NCBI GenBank assembly: GCA_046294625.1
Contig: JBKBKN010000019.1
Span: forward strand, 4,262-68,261
Source: JBKBKN01 sp046294625
GTDB lineage: Bacteria; Bacteroidota; Bacteroidia; M30B66
Reading direction: 5' to 3'
DNA length: 64,000 nt
Shown: in pieces, positions 46,181 through 54,529 of the stretch
Layout: every line of letters starts with the position of its first letter
Numbering within the stretch: position 1 is the first letter of the stretch
Notes under the pieces: generated by a model
What the model saw: only the letters and a program-made list of their open reading frames with translations
Databases searched by the model: none
Told to the model about the DNA's origin: nothing
Made by a program: the position numbers and the translations under genes

Positions 46181-46201
46181 AATTCACAATAGTTGTGAAT
46201 T
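46181..46201 (+). repeat. Perfect 9-bp inverted repeat after aroC
   Basis: The stem AATTCACAA/TTGTGAATT (46181-46189 with 46193-46201) has a 3-base loop, and no U-run follows. It lies between aroC and psd. It may be a weak terminator of aroC or a dyad operator upstream of psd. Confidence 0.5.
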
Positions 46202-46254
46202 AAATTTCAATGAAAATCATTTCCTTTGCAGCCGATTTGAAAACTAAATAAAGA

Positions 46255-46911
46255 ATGAGGATACACAAGGAAGGCAGGGGGATACTCATAAAACTTTTAG
46301 CAATACTCACTGCATTGAATGTAGTCACATTCACTTTTTCAGCAGGAGAACTCCTACAAACGCTTACACTAGTTGCATCACTAATTATCTTTATTCTGGT
46401 GCTTCAATTTTTCAGACATCCTAGTCGCAAAATCAGGAAAAACGATGATATCGCGCTTGCACCAGCCGACGGAACCATAGTTGCTATTGAGGAGATTCAC
46501 GAAAATGAATTTTACCATGACAGCAGGTTGTTGATTTCCATATTCATGTCCCCTCTTAATGTGCATGTTAATAGATTTGCCATCAGCGGTGAAGTGAAAT
46601 ATTTTAAATATCATGAAGGCCTTTATCTCGTGGCAAGTCACCCTAAATCATCTACTGAAAACGAACGAACTACCGTAGTGGTTCAAGGCAATAAAAACCA
46701 AAGTGTGCTGATGCGTCAGATTTCCGGATATGTTGCAAGACGAATTGTGACTTACTGCAGAGTTGGTGATAAGGCAGAGCAAGGTAGTGAATTCGGCTTT
46801 ATCAAATTCGGCTCACGTGTAGATGTCATTTTACCTAAGGATGTTAAACCATTAGTATCTATGCAACAGAAAGTTAAGGGTGGAATTACTGCTTTAGCAA
46901 AATTTGCATAA
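46255..46911 (+). CDS. psd: Phosphatidylserine decarboxylase family protein
   Basis: Psd makes phosphatidylethanolamine from phosphatidylserine at the inner membrane and self-cleaves to form a pyruvoyl group. This is the short type (218 aa). Two hydrophobic N-terminal segments (LIKLLAILTALNVVTFTF, LVASLIIFILVLQFF) are followed by LAPADGTIVAIEE, ISIFMSPLNVHVNRF and the cleavage motif in GFIKFGSRVDVILP, where Gly-Ser replaces the LGST of the long type. No pssA is adjacent. Confidence 0.93.
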   Translation: MRIHKEGRGILIKLLAILTALNVVTFTFSAGELLQTLTLVASLIIFILVLQFFRHPSRKIRKNDDIALAPADGTIVAIEEIHENEFYHDSRLLISIFMSPLNVHVNRFAISGEVKYFKYHEGLYLVASHPKSSTENERTTVVVQGNKNQSVLMRQISGYVARRIVTYCRVGDKAEQGSEFGFIKFGSRVDVILPKDVKPLVSMQQKVKGGITALAKFA

Positions 46912-46913
46912 TA

Positions 46914-46944
46914 TTTGTTAATATGCATTAAACAACTACATTTG
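46914..46944 (+). promoter_or_regulatory. Full -33/-7 Bacteroidota promoter of the Cys-rich protein gene
   Basis: TTTG (46914-46917), a 19-base spacer and TACATTTG (46937-46944) match both Bacteroidota promoter boxes and their spacing. It is the most complete promoter in the window and lies 27 bases before the ATG at 46971. Confidence 0.7.
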
Positions 46945-46970
46945 TATTTATTAAACACTCCACGATCACT

Positions 46971-47309
46971 ATGAAAAAAATTGTTTTATCATTAGCCGTA
47001 GTTTTTGGATTAAGTCTGACAGCTACATCATTTGCTTCAATCTCATCAAATTCAATTGCAAAGATTGAACACAACGAGAAAGAGAACGGAAAGAAAAAAG
47101 ACAAGAAAAAAGCAGCCAAAGGAAATTGTTGCAGCACAGCTGATGCCAAGTCATGCAGCACTGCTGAAGCAAAATCTTGCTCAGATGCCAAGTCTGCTTC
47201 TGCTGAGCAAACACCAAGCAATGCCACCGCTACTCCGGCTGTAAAAGCAGGTTGTTGCAGCTCATCGCAAGCAAAAAGTTGCGGTGGAGATAAAAAAGCT
47301 GCCAACTAA
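46971..47309 (+). CDS. Small secreted Cys/Lys-rich protein of unknown function
   Basis: The 112-residue protein has a clear signal peptide (KKIVLSLAVVFGLSLTATSFA). A Lys-rich stretch (KENGKKKDKKKAAKG) is followed by cysteine motifs: NCCSTADAKSCSTAEAKSCS, a linker rich in Ala/Pro/Thr, then GCCSSSQAKSCGGDKK. The short unit AKSC is repeated three times and CCS twice. I recognise no family. Paired cysteines in a short exported protein suggest metal binding or disulfide cross-linking in the envelope, which is inference. It is monocistronic between a full promoter and a textbook terminator, so it is probably well expressed. Confidence 0.75.
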   Translation: MKKIVLSLAVVFGLSLTATSFASISSNSIAKIEHNEKENGKKKDKKKAAKGNCCSTADAKSCSTAEAKSCSDAKSASAEQTPSNATATPAVKAGCCSSSQAKSCGGDKKAAN

Positions 47310-47330
47310 ATACGTTTAAAACAAGTTTTA

Positions 47331-47354
47331 AAGAGGCTTTCAGCCTCTTTTTTT
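47331..47354 (+). terminator. Rho-independent terminator of the Cys-rich protein gene
   Basis: The perfect 8-bp stem AAGAGGCT/AGCCTCTT (47331-47338 with 47342-47349) has a 3-base loop and is followed by a T-run ending at 47354. Confidence 0.92.
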
Positions 47355-47398
47355 GTGTCCTATTTCCAAGATCTAAGCTAACAAGCATAAAAAATTAT

Positions 47399-47406
47399 TA
47401 CGTTTG
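47399..47406 (+). promoter_or_regulatory. -7 promoter element of bioB
   Basis: TACGTTTG is an exact TAnnTTTG match 26 bases before the bioB ATG, directly after the preceding terminator. Confidence 0.55.
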
Positions 47407-47432
47407 ACAGCTCAATTATCCAAGGTTCAACG

Positions 47433-48395
47433 ATGAGAATTACCAAAGAAGAAATACAAAAAATCTATCATAAGCCACTACTCGAACTCATTTATGAAGC
47501 GGCTTCAATTCACAGACAATATCATGATAGCACTAAAGTGCAAGTAAGCTCGCTGGTGTCGATTAAAACAGGTGGCTGCCCTGAGGATTGCAGCTATTGT
47601 CCACAGGCTGCACGCTACCAAACCAATGTGAACACTCATAAATTGATGGAAGTAGAAGAAGTAGTTAGTCTTGCACAAAATGCAAAAGCCGGAGGTGCTT
47701 CAAGACTTTGCATGGGGGCAGCATGGAGAGAAGTTCGAGACAACAGAGATTTCGATAAGGTATTATCTATGGTTCGTGAAGTAAATGCGCTTGGCATGGA
47801 AGTTTGCTGCACGCTTGGTATGCTCAATGCCAATCAGGCTCAAAAACTTGCTGATGCCGGACTATATGCCTATAATCATAATATTGATACGTCAGAAGAG
47901 CATTATGGCAATATCATCTCAACCAGAAATTACGAAGATCGTTTGAAAACTCTTGAGAATGTGCGTAGTGCCAACCTCACCGTATGCTCAGGCGGTATTG
48001 TAGGTTTAGGTGAGAAAGATCAGGACAGAATCGATATGTTGCATGTACTTGCCAATTTACCAACACCTCCAGAATCTGTTCCAATCAATGCTTTAGTGCC
48101 AGTGGAAGGCACACCACTGGAAAATAGCAAACCGGTGAGCACATGGGAAATGGTCAGAATGATAGCTACAACGAGAATCGTTATTCCCACCACCAAAGTT
48201 CGACTTTCGGCCGGTAGAGTGAATATGAGTCATGAAGCTCAGGCACTTTGTTTTTTGGCAGGAGCAAATTCTATTTTTGCCGGAGACAAACTCCTTACCA
48301 CCCCTAACCCGGATTTTAATGAGGACAAGTATCTTTTCGATTTGCTTGGTCTAAAACCGTCCGAAGCTTTTGAAGATAAAAAGGTCACTGCTTGA
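47433..48395 (+). CDS. bioB: Biotin synthase
   Basis: BioB is the radical-SAM enzyme that inserts sulfur into dethiobiotin. The 320-residue protein has the CxxxCxxC motif at about Cys49, Cys53 and Cys56 (GGCPEDCSYCPQAARY). YNHNIDTSEEHYGNIISTR, CSGGIVGLGEKDQDRI and RLSAGRVNMSHEAQALCFLAGANSIFAGDKLLTTPNP are the later family blocks. No other bio genes are adjacent; accC at 23 kb is a consumer of the product. Confidence 0.97.
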   Translation: MRITKEEIQKIYHKPLLELIYEAASIHRQYHDSTKVQVSSLVSIKTGGCPEDCSYCPQAARYQTNVNTHKLMEVEEVVSLAQNAKAGGASRLCMGAAWREVRDNRDFDKVLSMVREVNALGMEVCCTLGMLNANQAQKLADAGLYAYNHNIDTSEEHYGNIISTRNYEDRLKTLENVRSANLTVCSGGIVGLGEKDQDRIDMLHVLANLPTPPESVPINALVPVEGTPLENSKPVSTWEMVRMIATTRIVIPTTKVRLSAGRVNMSHEAQALCFLAGANSIFAGDKLLTTPNPDFNEDKYLFDLLGLKPSEAFEDKKVTA

Positions 48396-48506
48396 TCGTA
48401 TTTTTTATATTTCGATCGCATTGAATGCTTTGCGAAGAGTATTTAATGTACGTTAAATTTTTAACCTGCTTGGGTTAGATCACCTATTTTTTATTATTGT
48501 TGCGAA

Positions 48507-49013
48507 ATGGATGAAAGTCAGGAAAAACATATTTGTTTTCTGAGGCATGCCAAATCGAGCTGGAAATACCCTGATTTGCATGACTATGACCGTCCATTGA
48601 ACGACCGTGGACTCGAAGATGCGCCACTAATGGGTAAAAAACTCAAAAAACTGGGTTACCATCCTGACCTTATCATTAGCAGCCCGGCAAACAGAGCGAT
48701 TTCAACCGCACGAATAGTTTGTGAAAAACTGGATTATCAACTGCATAAACTCAAACTAGATGAAAAAATTTATCTGGCTTCAGCATGGCAACTCATTGAT
48801 ATGATTAAACAACTCGACCATAAATTGAGTCGTGTGATGTTCATAGGGCATGAGCCTGCATTTTCTCAGACTATTCGAATTTTATGTGACATCAATATTG
48901 AAAAATTTCCAACCTGTTCAGCAATGAATATTGGATTAAATGTTTCAAACTGGGCGCAGCTAAAAGAGCAGCAAGGCCGGATTTTATTTTTTGAATATCC
49001 AAAGAAAAAATAA
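48507..49013 (+). CDS. SixA-like histidine phosphatase family protein
   Basis: The 168-residue cytoplasmic protein has the His-phosphatase start ICFLRHAKSSWKYPDLHDYDRPLNDRGLEDA, where RHAKS carries the catalytic His as in SixA. LIISSPANRAISTARI follows, and the second catalytic His is in MFIGHEPAFSQTIR. SixA removes phosphate from His of phosphorelay domains, but relatives act on small molecules. It lies 8 bases before ppk1 in the same direction, so a link to polyphosphate or phosphate signalling is possible. Confidence 0.9.
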   Translation: MDESQEKHICFLRHAKSSWKYPDLHDYDRPLNDRGLEDAPLMGKKLKKLGYHPDLIISSPANRAISTARIVCEKLDYQLHKLKLDEKIYLASAWQLIDMIKQLDHKLSRVMFIGHEPAFSQTIRILCDINIEKFPTCSAMNIGLNVSNWAQLKEQQGRILFFEYPKKK

Positions 49014-49021
49014 CTTAATCT

Positions 49022-51139
49022 ATGTCACAGCGGTATTTCAATAGGGATTTGAGCTGGCTCTCTTTCAATTATAGAGTGCTTCAGGAAGCAAAGGACTTGC
49101 GGGTTCCGCTATATGAACGCATGAAATTCCTTGCAATCTTTTCTTCAAACTTAGATGAATTTTACCGAATCAGAGTTGCTGAATGGAAAAGACTTGAAAA
49201 GCTTACCAAAAAAACAAAGAAAGAACTAAAGGAAGATCCCGCTGTTGTTTTGAAAAAAATCAACAAAACTGTCCTAAAATATCAGGAAGAGTTTCAAACA
49301 ATTTTTTGGGGGCAAATTGTCAAAGAGCTTGAAGCCAACAATGTGTACATTGTTAACGAAAAAATGCTCGACGATGAACAAGAGAAATTTGCAATAAACT
49401 TTTTTAAGGAGAAAGTAGGACCAATTATCAAGCCTATCTTTTTGCAAAACAAAAAGAATCCACCGGTACTTGATGATCACTCTATATACCTTGCTGTGAA
49501 GCTTTGTGACTTTGACCGACCGGGTCCTAGAGTATTTGAATATGCGGTGGTGGAAATTCCATCAAAAAGGCTGAGTCGTTTTTTAGTGCTCCCCGAAAAG
49601 GAAGGCCAAAAATTTGTCATGTTTCTTGGAGACGTTATCAGACTCAATATGCAGGAGCTCTTCCCGGAGTATGAATTGATAGAATGCTACAGTATCAAAC
49701 TTACCCGCGACGCTGAGTTGGTGCTTGAAGATGAATTCTCCGGAAGCTTGCTCAAAAAAATCAAAAAGAGCCTTAACAACAGAGAAAAAGGTCTACCAAC
49801 GAGATTGTCATATGACAAAAGTATGCCAACCGACTTTTTGCGCTATCTCCGAAAAGCATTTGGTATCGGTCGACTTGATATGCTTCCCGGCGGAAGATAC
49901 CACAACTTTTCTGACTTATTTACTTTCCCAAAACTCATCAAAGGAAATATTTACTACGATAGTCTGCCAAGCATACGAATAAAGTCATTGGATGAAGCTC
50001 AATCCATTTTCGATGCCATCAGAAAAAAAGATTACCTGTTGCATTTCCCATACATGAGCTACGATTATGTCATCCGATTTTTGGAAGAAGCAGCAACAGA
50101 CGAAAATATCAAAAGCATTAAAATAACCCTTTATCGTGTTGCCAACAACTCAAAAGTGGTGTCTGCATTAATCAAAGCCGCAAGAAATGGTAAAAAAGTA
50201 TTGGCATTTATAGAACTAAAAGCCCGATTCGACGAAGAAAGCAATATCGAAAACGCAAAAGCGCTCGAAGAAGCCGGTGTAACTGTGCTATACAGCTTCC
50301 CTATTCTAAAGGTACATGCAAAAATGATTCTGGTAGAAAGGGTAAACGGGGAAAAACTAGAGCGTTACACTTATTTAAGTACCGGGAATTTCAATGAATC
50401 AACGTCAAAGTTATATGTAGATTCCTCACTGTTTACAAACCACAAATATATGTGTCGTGAAGTTGCTTCGGTGTTTGATATTTTGGCAGATACCCGCATC
50501 AAAAGAGAGTTTTCTCACCTACTTGTGGCACCTGACCACATGCGCCACGACCTTTATACATTGATTGATCGAGAGATCAAAAACTCCTTGAAAGGCAAAA
50601 ATGCATGGATGATTTTGAAAATGAACAGCCTGCAAGATCCACAAATCATCGAAAAGCTCTATGAGGCCAGCTGCGAAGGGGTTAAAATTAGCCTGATCGT
50701 AAGAGGTATTTGCTGTTTAGTACCCGGAGTAAAAGACCAGAGCGAGAACATACGTGTAATTAGTATTGTAGACAGATTGCTGGAGCATTCTAGAGTTTTC
50801 ATTTTTTGCAATGATGGCGATACGAGAGTGTTTCTCTCATCGGCTGATTGGATGACAAGAAACTTAAGCAGACGATTCGAAGTGGGTTTTCCTATTTATG
50901 ATGAATCATTGAAACAGGAAGTGATCGATATCATTGATTTGCAACTTCGCGACAATACAAAAGCAAGAATAATCAATAAAATTCAAAACAACGCTTACCG
51001 AAAAAGTACTGCGCGTAAAAGAATTAGAGCACAAATTGATATCCATAAGTATCTCAAAGACAAGTATAAATTAATTGAAGATAAGCAGGCTGCTGAGTTT
51101 TTCATCCCTGAGATTGTGAACCCGACAAGTTTTAGTTAA
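49022..51139 (+). CDS. ppk1: Polyphosphate kinase 1
   Basis: PPK1 makes long-chain polyphosphate from ATP. The 705-residue protein has the N-domain start RYFNRDLSWLSFNYRVLQEA, then the PLD-like catalytic half. KSIKITLYRVANNSKVVSALIKAARNGK, the catalytic His in PILKVHAKMILVER, TYLSTGNFNESTSKLY, VRGICCLVPGVKDQSENI and the EHSRVF block are all present. Length is normal. The SixA-like gene precedes it and a DUF922 gene follows 144 bases later. Confidence 0.97.
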   Translation: MSQRYFNRDLSWLSFNYRVLQEAKDLRVPLYERMKFLAIFSSNLDEFYRIRVAEWKRLEKLTKKTKKELKEDPAVVLKKINKTVLKYQEEFQTIFWGQIVKELEANNVYIVNEKMLDDEQEKFAINFFKEKVGPIIKPIFLQNKKNPPVLDDHSIYLAVKLCDFDRPGPRVFEYAVVEIPSKRLSRFLVLPEKEGQKFVMFLGDVIRLNMQELFPEYELIECYSIKLTRDAELVLEDEFSGSLLKKIKKSLNNREKGLPTRLSYDKSMPTDFLRYLRKAFGIGRLDMLPGGRYHNFSDLFTFPKLIKGNIYYDSLPSIRIKSLDEAQSIFDAIRKKDYLLHFPYMSYDYVIRFLEEAATDENIKSIKITLYRVANNSKVVSALIKAARNGKKVLAFIELKARFDEESNIENAKALEEAGVTVLYSFPILKVHAKMILVERVNGEKLERYTYLSTGNFNESTSKLYVDSSLFTNHKYMCREVASVFDILADTRIKREFSHLLVAPDHMRHDLYTLIDREIKNSLKGKNAWMILKMNSLQDPQIIEKLYEASCEGVKISLIVRGICCLVPGVKDQSENIRVISIVDRLLEHSRVFIFCNDGDTRVFLSSADWMTRNLSRRFEVGFPIYDESLKQEVIDIIDLQLRDNTKARIINKIQNNAYRKSTARKRIRAQIDIHKYLKDKYKLIEDKQAAEFFIPEIVNPTSFS

Positions 51140-51268
51140 TTCGTTATTGCTGATAATCACTATCGCTTAGCATTCAAGCGAAATAGTTGTTTAATTCCTG
51201 CAAATTCATCAACATCGAAAAATTGATAAATCGAATCAAACCACCTGCGAAAATCCGCATTTCAGATG

Positions 51269-51276
51269 TAACTTTG
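51269..51276 (+). promoter_or_regulatory. -7 promoter element of the DUF922 operon
   Basis: TAACTTTG is an exact TAnnTTTG match and ends 7 bases before the ATG at 51284, giving a predicted leader of only a few bases. Confidence 0.5.
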
Positions 51277-51283
51277 TAACACC

Positions 51284-51880
51284 ATGTGGTCAAGGCTTTT
51301 CCTGTTATTTATTCTAAGTGCAACTTCTCCCGCATTGCTAAGTCCATCAAGACTTGCAATGCAATTCGAAAAGCCTGCAGATAATAATCTCCCCGATACC
51401 ATCTACTGGTCACCGGACATCCGCTTGCATTGGGTTGATTTTCGCGGAGATATTAACCATAACTCACCCTATTCCGCTTACACCAGCACCATCATTTCCT
51501 TAAAGTACTCTTTTCGAATACAAGACAAGAAAGTAATTCCTGATTTTCAGGTTCATGCGATGTTCAACTGCAATAAATCATGGGCAAGAAAAGATTTGCC
51601 GGATCGGCTCACGGATGACCTTCTGCAGCACGAACAGTTACATTTCGATCTGGCAGAACTTGTGGCCCGAAAACTAAAAAAAGCGTTGCTCGAACAAGAT
51701 TACACCCAAAAAAATTATGAGTTTAAAATTAGCGCCATTCGAAAACGAATCATTACAGACGGTGACCGAATGCAGGAACGCTATGATATAGAGACGGGTC
51801 ACGGAAGCAATAAGAAAGAGCAGCAGCTATGGATTGCTAAAGTGGAATCTGAACTTAATCGATACAGCAAATGGAGGTAA
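51284..51880 (+). CDS. DUF922-like secreted zinc-protease-type protein
   Basis: The 198-residue protein has a signal peptide (LFLLFILSATSPALLSPS). The mature part has LHWVDFRGDI near its start, MFNCNKSWA, and the HExxHFD motif in LLQHEQLHFDLAELVARKLKKAL, the hallmark of DUF922 predicted zinc peptidases. The C-terminal helix-rich part (RMQERYDIETGHG) fits the family too. Activity has not been shown for this group to my knowledge. Its last codons overlap the start of a 48-residue membrane protein, so it is first in a three-gene unit with the symporter. Confidence 0.85.
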   Translation: MWSRLFLLFILSATSPALLSPSRLAMQFEKPADNNLPDTIYWSPDIRLHWVDFRGDINHNSPYSAYTSTIISLKYSFRIQDKKVIPDFQVHAMFNCNKSWARKDLPDRLTDDLLQHEQLHFDLAELVARKLKKALLEQDYTQKNYEFKISAIRKRIITDGDRMQERYDIETGHGSNKKEQQLWIAKVESELNRYSKWR

Positions 51881-52017
51881 GCGAACAAAATACAAATTCG
51901 GGTCAGGAAGAAAGACCTCCTATACTTAAAACCTGGAAAAACCTTTATCTATTTGTGTTTTTCAGCTTGCTTTTTTATATCCTATCATTTTACATAATTA
52001 CAAATTACCTTTCATGA
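51871..52017 (+). CDS. 48-residue single-TM membrane protein upstream of the symporter
   Basis: This short gene starts at ATG 51871 and stops at TGA 52015. Its N-terminal 20 residues are polar (MEVSEQNTNSGQEERPP), followed by KTWKNLYLFVFF and a TM helix (SLLFYILSFYIITNYLS). Its ATG overlaps the DUF922 stop region by 10 bases and its stop overlaps the symporter ATG as ATGA, so translation of all three is likely coupled. Several sodium-solute symporters are paired with small membrane partners (for example DUF485 or DUF4212 proteins). This may be such a partner, although I see no clear similarity to those families. Confidence 0.7.
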   Translation: MEVSEQNTNSGQEERPPILKTWKNLYLFVFFSLLFYILSFYIITNYLS

Positions 52018-53714
52018 GCATTGCTGACTGGATCGTTCTCATTATCACGCTCACAGCCATTGCCATTTATGGAATGTGGAAAAGCCGCGACAGTAGCAAA
52101 AATGTGAATGCCTATTTACTTGCCGGCAAAAACATGCCCTGGCACACGGTGGCTTTTTCTATCATGGCAACACAAGCCAGTGCTATCACTTTTTTATCTG
52201 CTCCCGGCTTGGCTTATGAAAGTGGATTGAGTTTTGTTCAATTTTATTTCGGCATGCCGCTAGCCATGATTTTTATTGCAGCATTTATTGTTCCGATTTA
52301 CCACAGGCTTAATGTATATACTGCATATGAATTTCTGGAATCAAGATTTGATATTCGGGTTAGAAGCCTTGCCGCCCTGCTTTTTCTCATTCAGCGGGGG
52401 CTTGCTGCAGGAATCACCATTTATGCACCAGCTATTATCCTTTCAAGTTTGCTGGGCTGGAATATCTACATCACCAATCTCGCGATAGGGCTATTTGTGA
52501 TTGTCTATACCGTGACCGGTGGCAGCAAAGCCGTTAGCTACACACAGCTTTGGCAAATGACTGTAATATTATCCGGAATGTTCATTGCCGGATTCATGGT
52601 TGTGAAACTAATGCCTGATGATTTTAGCTTTTCGGATGCGGTACGCATTGCAGGAAAATTAGGAAAAATGAATGCCGTAAATTATGAGTTTGATCTTCAA
52701 AACCGCTATACTATTTGGTCTGGTTTATTGGGAGGCTTCTTCTTATCTCTTTCCTATTTTGGCACCGATCAATCGCAGGTAGCAAGGTATCTTACGGCTA
52801 AATCAACTGTGCAAAGTCGATTAGGCTTACTTTTTAATGGGGTAATCAAAATCCCGATGCAATTTCTAATTCTTTTTATCGGTTCTCTTCTCTTCGTGTT
52901 TTACCAGTTTTGCACCCCACCGGTATTTTTCAACAAGAATGAATTGATAAGACTTGAGCAGAGCGAATTTAAAAATGAACTTGCCGACTTGAATGAAAGA
53001 CATCAGGCACTTTACGATAACCGTAAAGAAAAAATACTATCGCTTCGTGATGCCATTAAAAATGAACAGCACGCTGAAACAGAATTATTGCTTTCAGAAA
53101 TAAATCAGAAACTGCATGAAGAAAAGCTGATTAGAAAAGATCTGAAAGAGCTGATGGTTACCAATAGCACTCTTGCCGAGACAAATGATACGAATTATAT
53201 CTTTCTTGATTTTGTTACTAATTATCTTCCTGTTGGTTTGATCGGGCTATTGATTGCAGTAATTCTGGCGGCAGCAATGTCTTCCACTTCATCTGAATTA
53301 AATGCATTGGCAAGCACTTCGGTGATTGATATTTACAAACGAAGTATCAAAAAAGACGAAACAGACCAACATTATCTTAAGGCTTCAAAAAAGGGGACCT
53401 TCCTATGGGGAATTTATGCAATAGGCGTATCTATTCTTGCAAGTAAACTAGGAAGCCTGATTGAAGCCGTAAACATTCTGGGCTCATTGTTTTACGGAAC
53501 TATTTTGGGCATTTTCCTCACTGCATTTTTTATTAAACACGTGAAAAGTACTGCCGTTTTGATTGCTGCAGCGATTGCACAAAGCACTGTGGTAGTGCTC
53601 TATTTCTGCAGCGATATTGGTTACCTATGGTTCAATCTTATCGCTTGTGCCATCGTGATGATGGGAGCTCTTATTTTGGAAAAGAGTAAGAAAAAGTTTG
53701 CAAATCGTATTTAA
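52014..53714 (+). CDS. Sodium:solute symporter (SSS/SLC5 family)
   Basis: The 566-residue transporter begins IADWIVLIITLTAIAIYGMWKSR. LLAGKNMPWHTVAFSIMATQASAITFLSAPGLAY is the family core with the Na+ site region, and YTVTGGSKAVSYTQLWQ and GTDQSQVARYLTAKS are further signatures. About 13 TM helices are visible. Between two TM helices lies a charged 85-residue insertion (about 308-392, rich in Glu/Lys/Leu) that looks like a helical hairpin or coiled coil. The substrate is unknown. It is coupled by ATGA to the 48-residue membrane protein. Confidence 0.92.
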   Translation: MSIADWIVLIITLTAIAIYGMWKSRDSSKNVNAYLLAGKNMPWHTVAFSIMATQASAITFLSAPGLAYESGLSFVQFYFGMPLAMIFIAAFIVPIYHRLNVYTAYEFLESRFDIRVRSLAALLFLIQRGLAAGITIYAPAIILSSLLGWNIYITNLAIGLFVIVYTVTGGSKAVSYTQLWQMTVILSGMFIAGFMVVKLMPDDFSFSDAVRIAGKLGKMNAVNYEFDLQNRYTIWSGLLGGFFLSLSYFGTDQSQVARYLTAKSTVQSRLGLLFNGVIKIPMQFLILFIGSLLFVFYQFCTPPVFFNKNELIRLEQSEFKNELADLNERHQALYDNRKEKILSLRDAIKNEQHAETELLLSEINQKLHEEKLIRKDLKELMVTNSTLAETNDTNYIFLDFVTNYLPVGLIGLLIAVILAAAMSSTSSELNALASTSVIDIYKRSIKKDETDQHYLKASKKGTFLWGIYAIGVSILASKLGSLIEAVNILGSLFYGTILGIFLTAFFIKHVKSTAVLIAAAIAQSTVVVLYFCSDIGYLWFNLIACAIVMMGALILEKSKKKFANRI

Positions 53715-53797
53715 ACCAGGGATATGCAATCTGCATTAATTCACCGCAAGATTGCGTTAACATCACGAGTCTGAGCTGCACCTTCTCAAACAATGAG

Positions 53798-54529
53798 CTA
53801 GAAGTTTCTAGTTTTACCTTTACTCTTTTGTGGGTCTTCGTGAAAGAAGTATCGAAAATCAATTGTAAGATAGGTGCCGCGCAGTTGGGTACGAAAAATG
53901 GCATCACTTTGATTTCTCACATAATCAATAGCCGATAAATAAATCGCCGAAAAAGGTCTGTTAAGTGAAGCTCCAATGTAAAAATAGCCAGACTGATAAG
54001 TCCTGTATTCAAAGCCTATATTGGCCAAAAGGCTGGGATTAAAAATGTTGTACCTACCGGAATAATGGGCATAGTCTAAATTGAATGTCTGCACATCTGA
54101 TGGAAACATATTTAGACATAAGCCAAGAGATGTGTTCATAAACATTCTTTCCCCAAGCTGGATAAATACCAGCGTACTAAAAGGAATTTCATAGCCTACT
54201 ATTCGAAATTGATCACGAATTGAAAAATCGCGATCCTGAATATCAATTTTAAAGTTTCTTCGAACGAAATTAATCCCGGTTTCAAAGGAGATTCGTTGAG
54301 AGTAACCTCGGCGAATCATCATTCCTCCACTGTAACCTCCCACAGGGGTTAGCTTAAAATCTACTCCACTTTCGGTGCCGGAAACCGGACCTGTGCCAAA
54401 AAAACCTGCCGAAAAAAATGGTTTAAACTGAATGCCAAATGTTGTCACACGCTCCTGCGCTTTAACTATGTTCGCGAGTGGGAAACATAATACGATGATG
54501 ATTACTATGCGCATGTAGTTAGCTATCAT
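53798..54529 (-). CDS. Outer-membrane beta-barrel protein
   Basis: The 243-residue protein has a signal peptide (MRIVIIIVLCFPLANIVKAQ). The mature part is a series of alternating beta strands: FGIQFKPFFSAGFFG, GGYSGGMMIRRGYSQRISFETGINFVRRNF, and near the end LRGTYLTIDFRYFF, with a short basic tail. PorT-like and OmpA-like small barrels of Bacteroidota look like this; the exact family is uncertain. The start is ATG 54529 or the in-frame ATG 54514; the first overlaps waaA by 11 bases. It is co-transcribed downstream of waaA. Confidence 0.75.
   Translation of the reverse strand: MIANYMRIVIIIVLCFPLANIVKAQERVTTFGIQFKPFFSAGFFGTGPVSGTESGVDFKLTPVGGYSGGMMIRRGYSQRISFETGINFVRRNFKIDIQDRDFSIRDQFRIVGYEIPFSTLVFIQLGERMFMNTSLGLCLNMFPSDVQTFNLDYAHYSGRYNIFNPSLLANIGFEYRTYQSGYFYIGASLNRPFSAIYLSAIDYVRNQSDAIFRTQLRGTYLTIDFRYFFHEDPQKSKGKTRNF

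Noticed and set aside
46971..47305. Alternative reading frames over the Cys-rich protein (both strands open)
   Set aside because: Repetitive codons keep several frames open. Only the plus frame from 46971 has a signal peptide, a promoter and a matching terminator.
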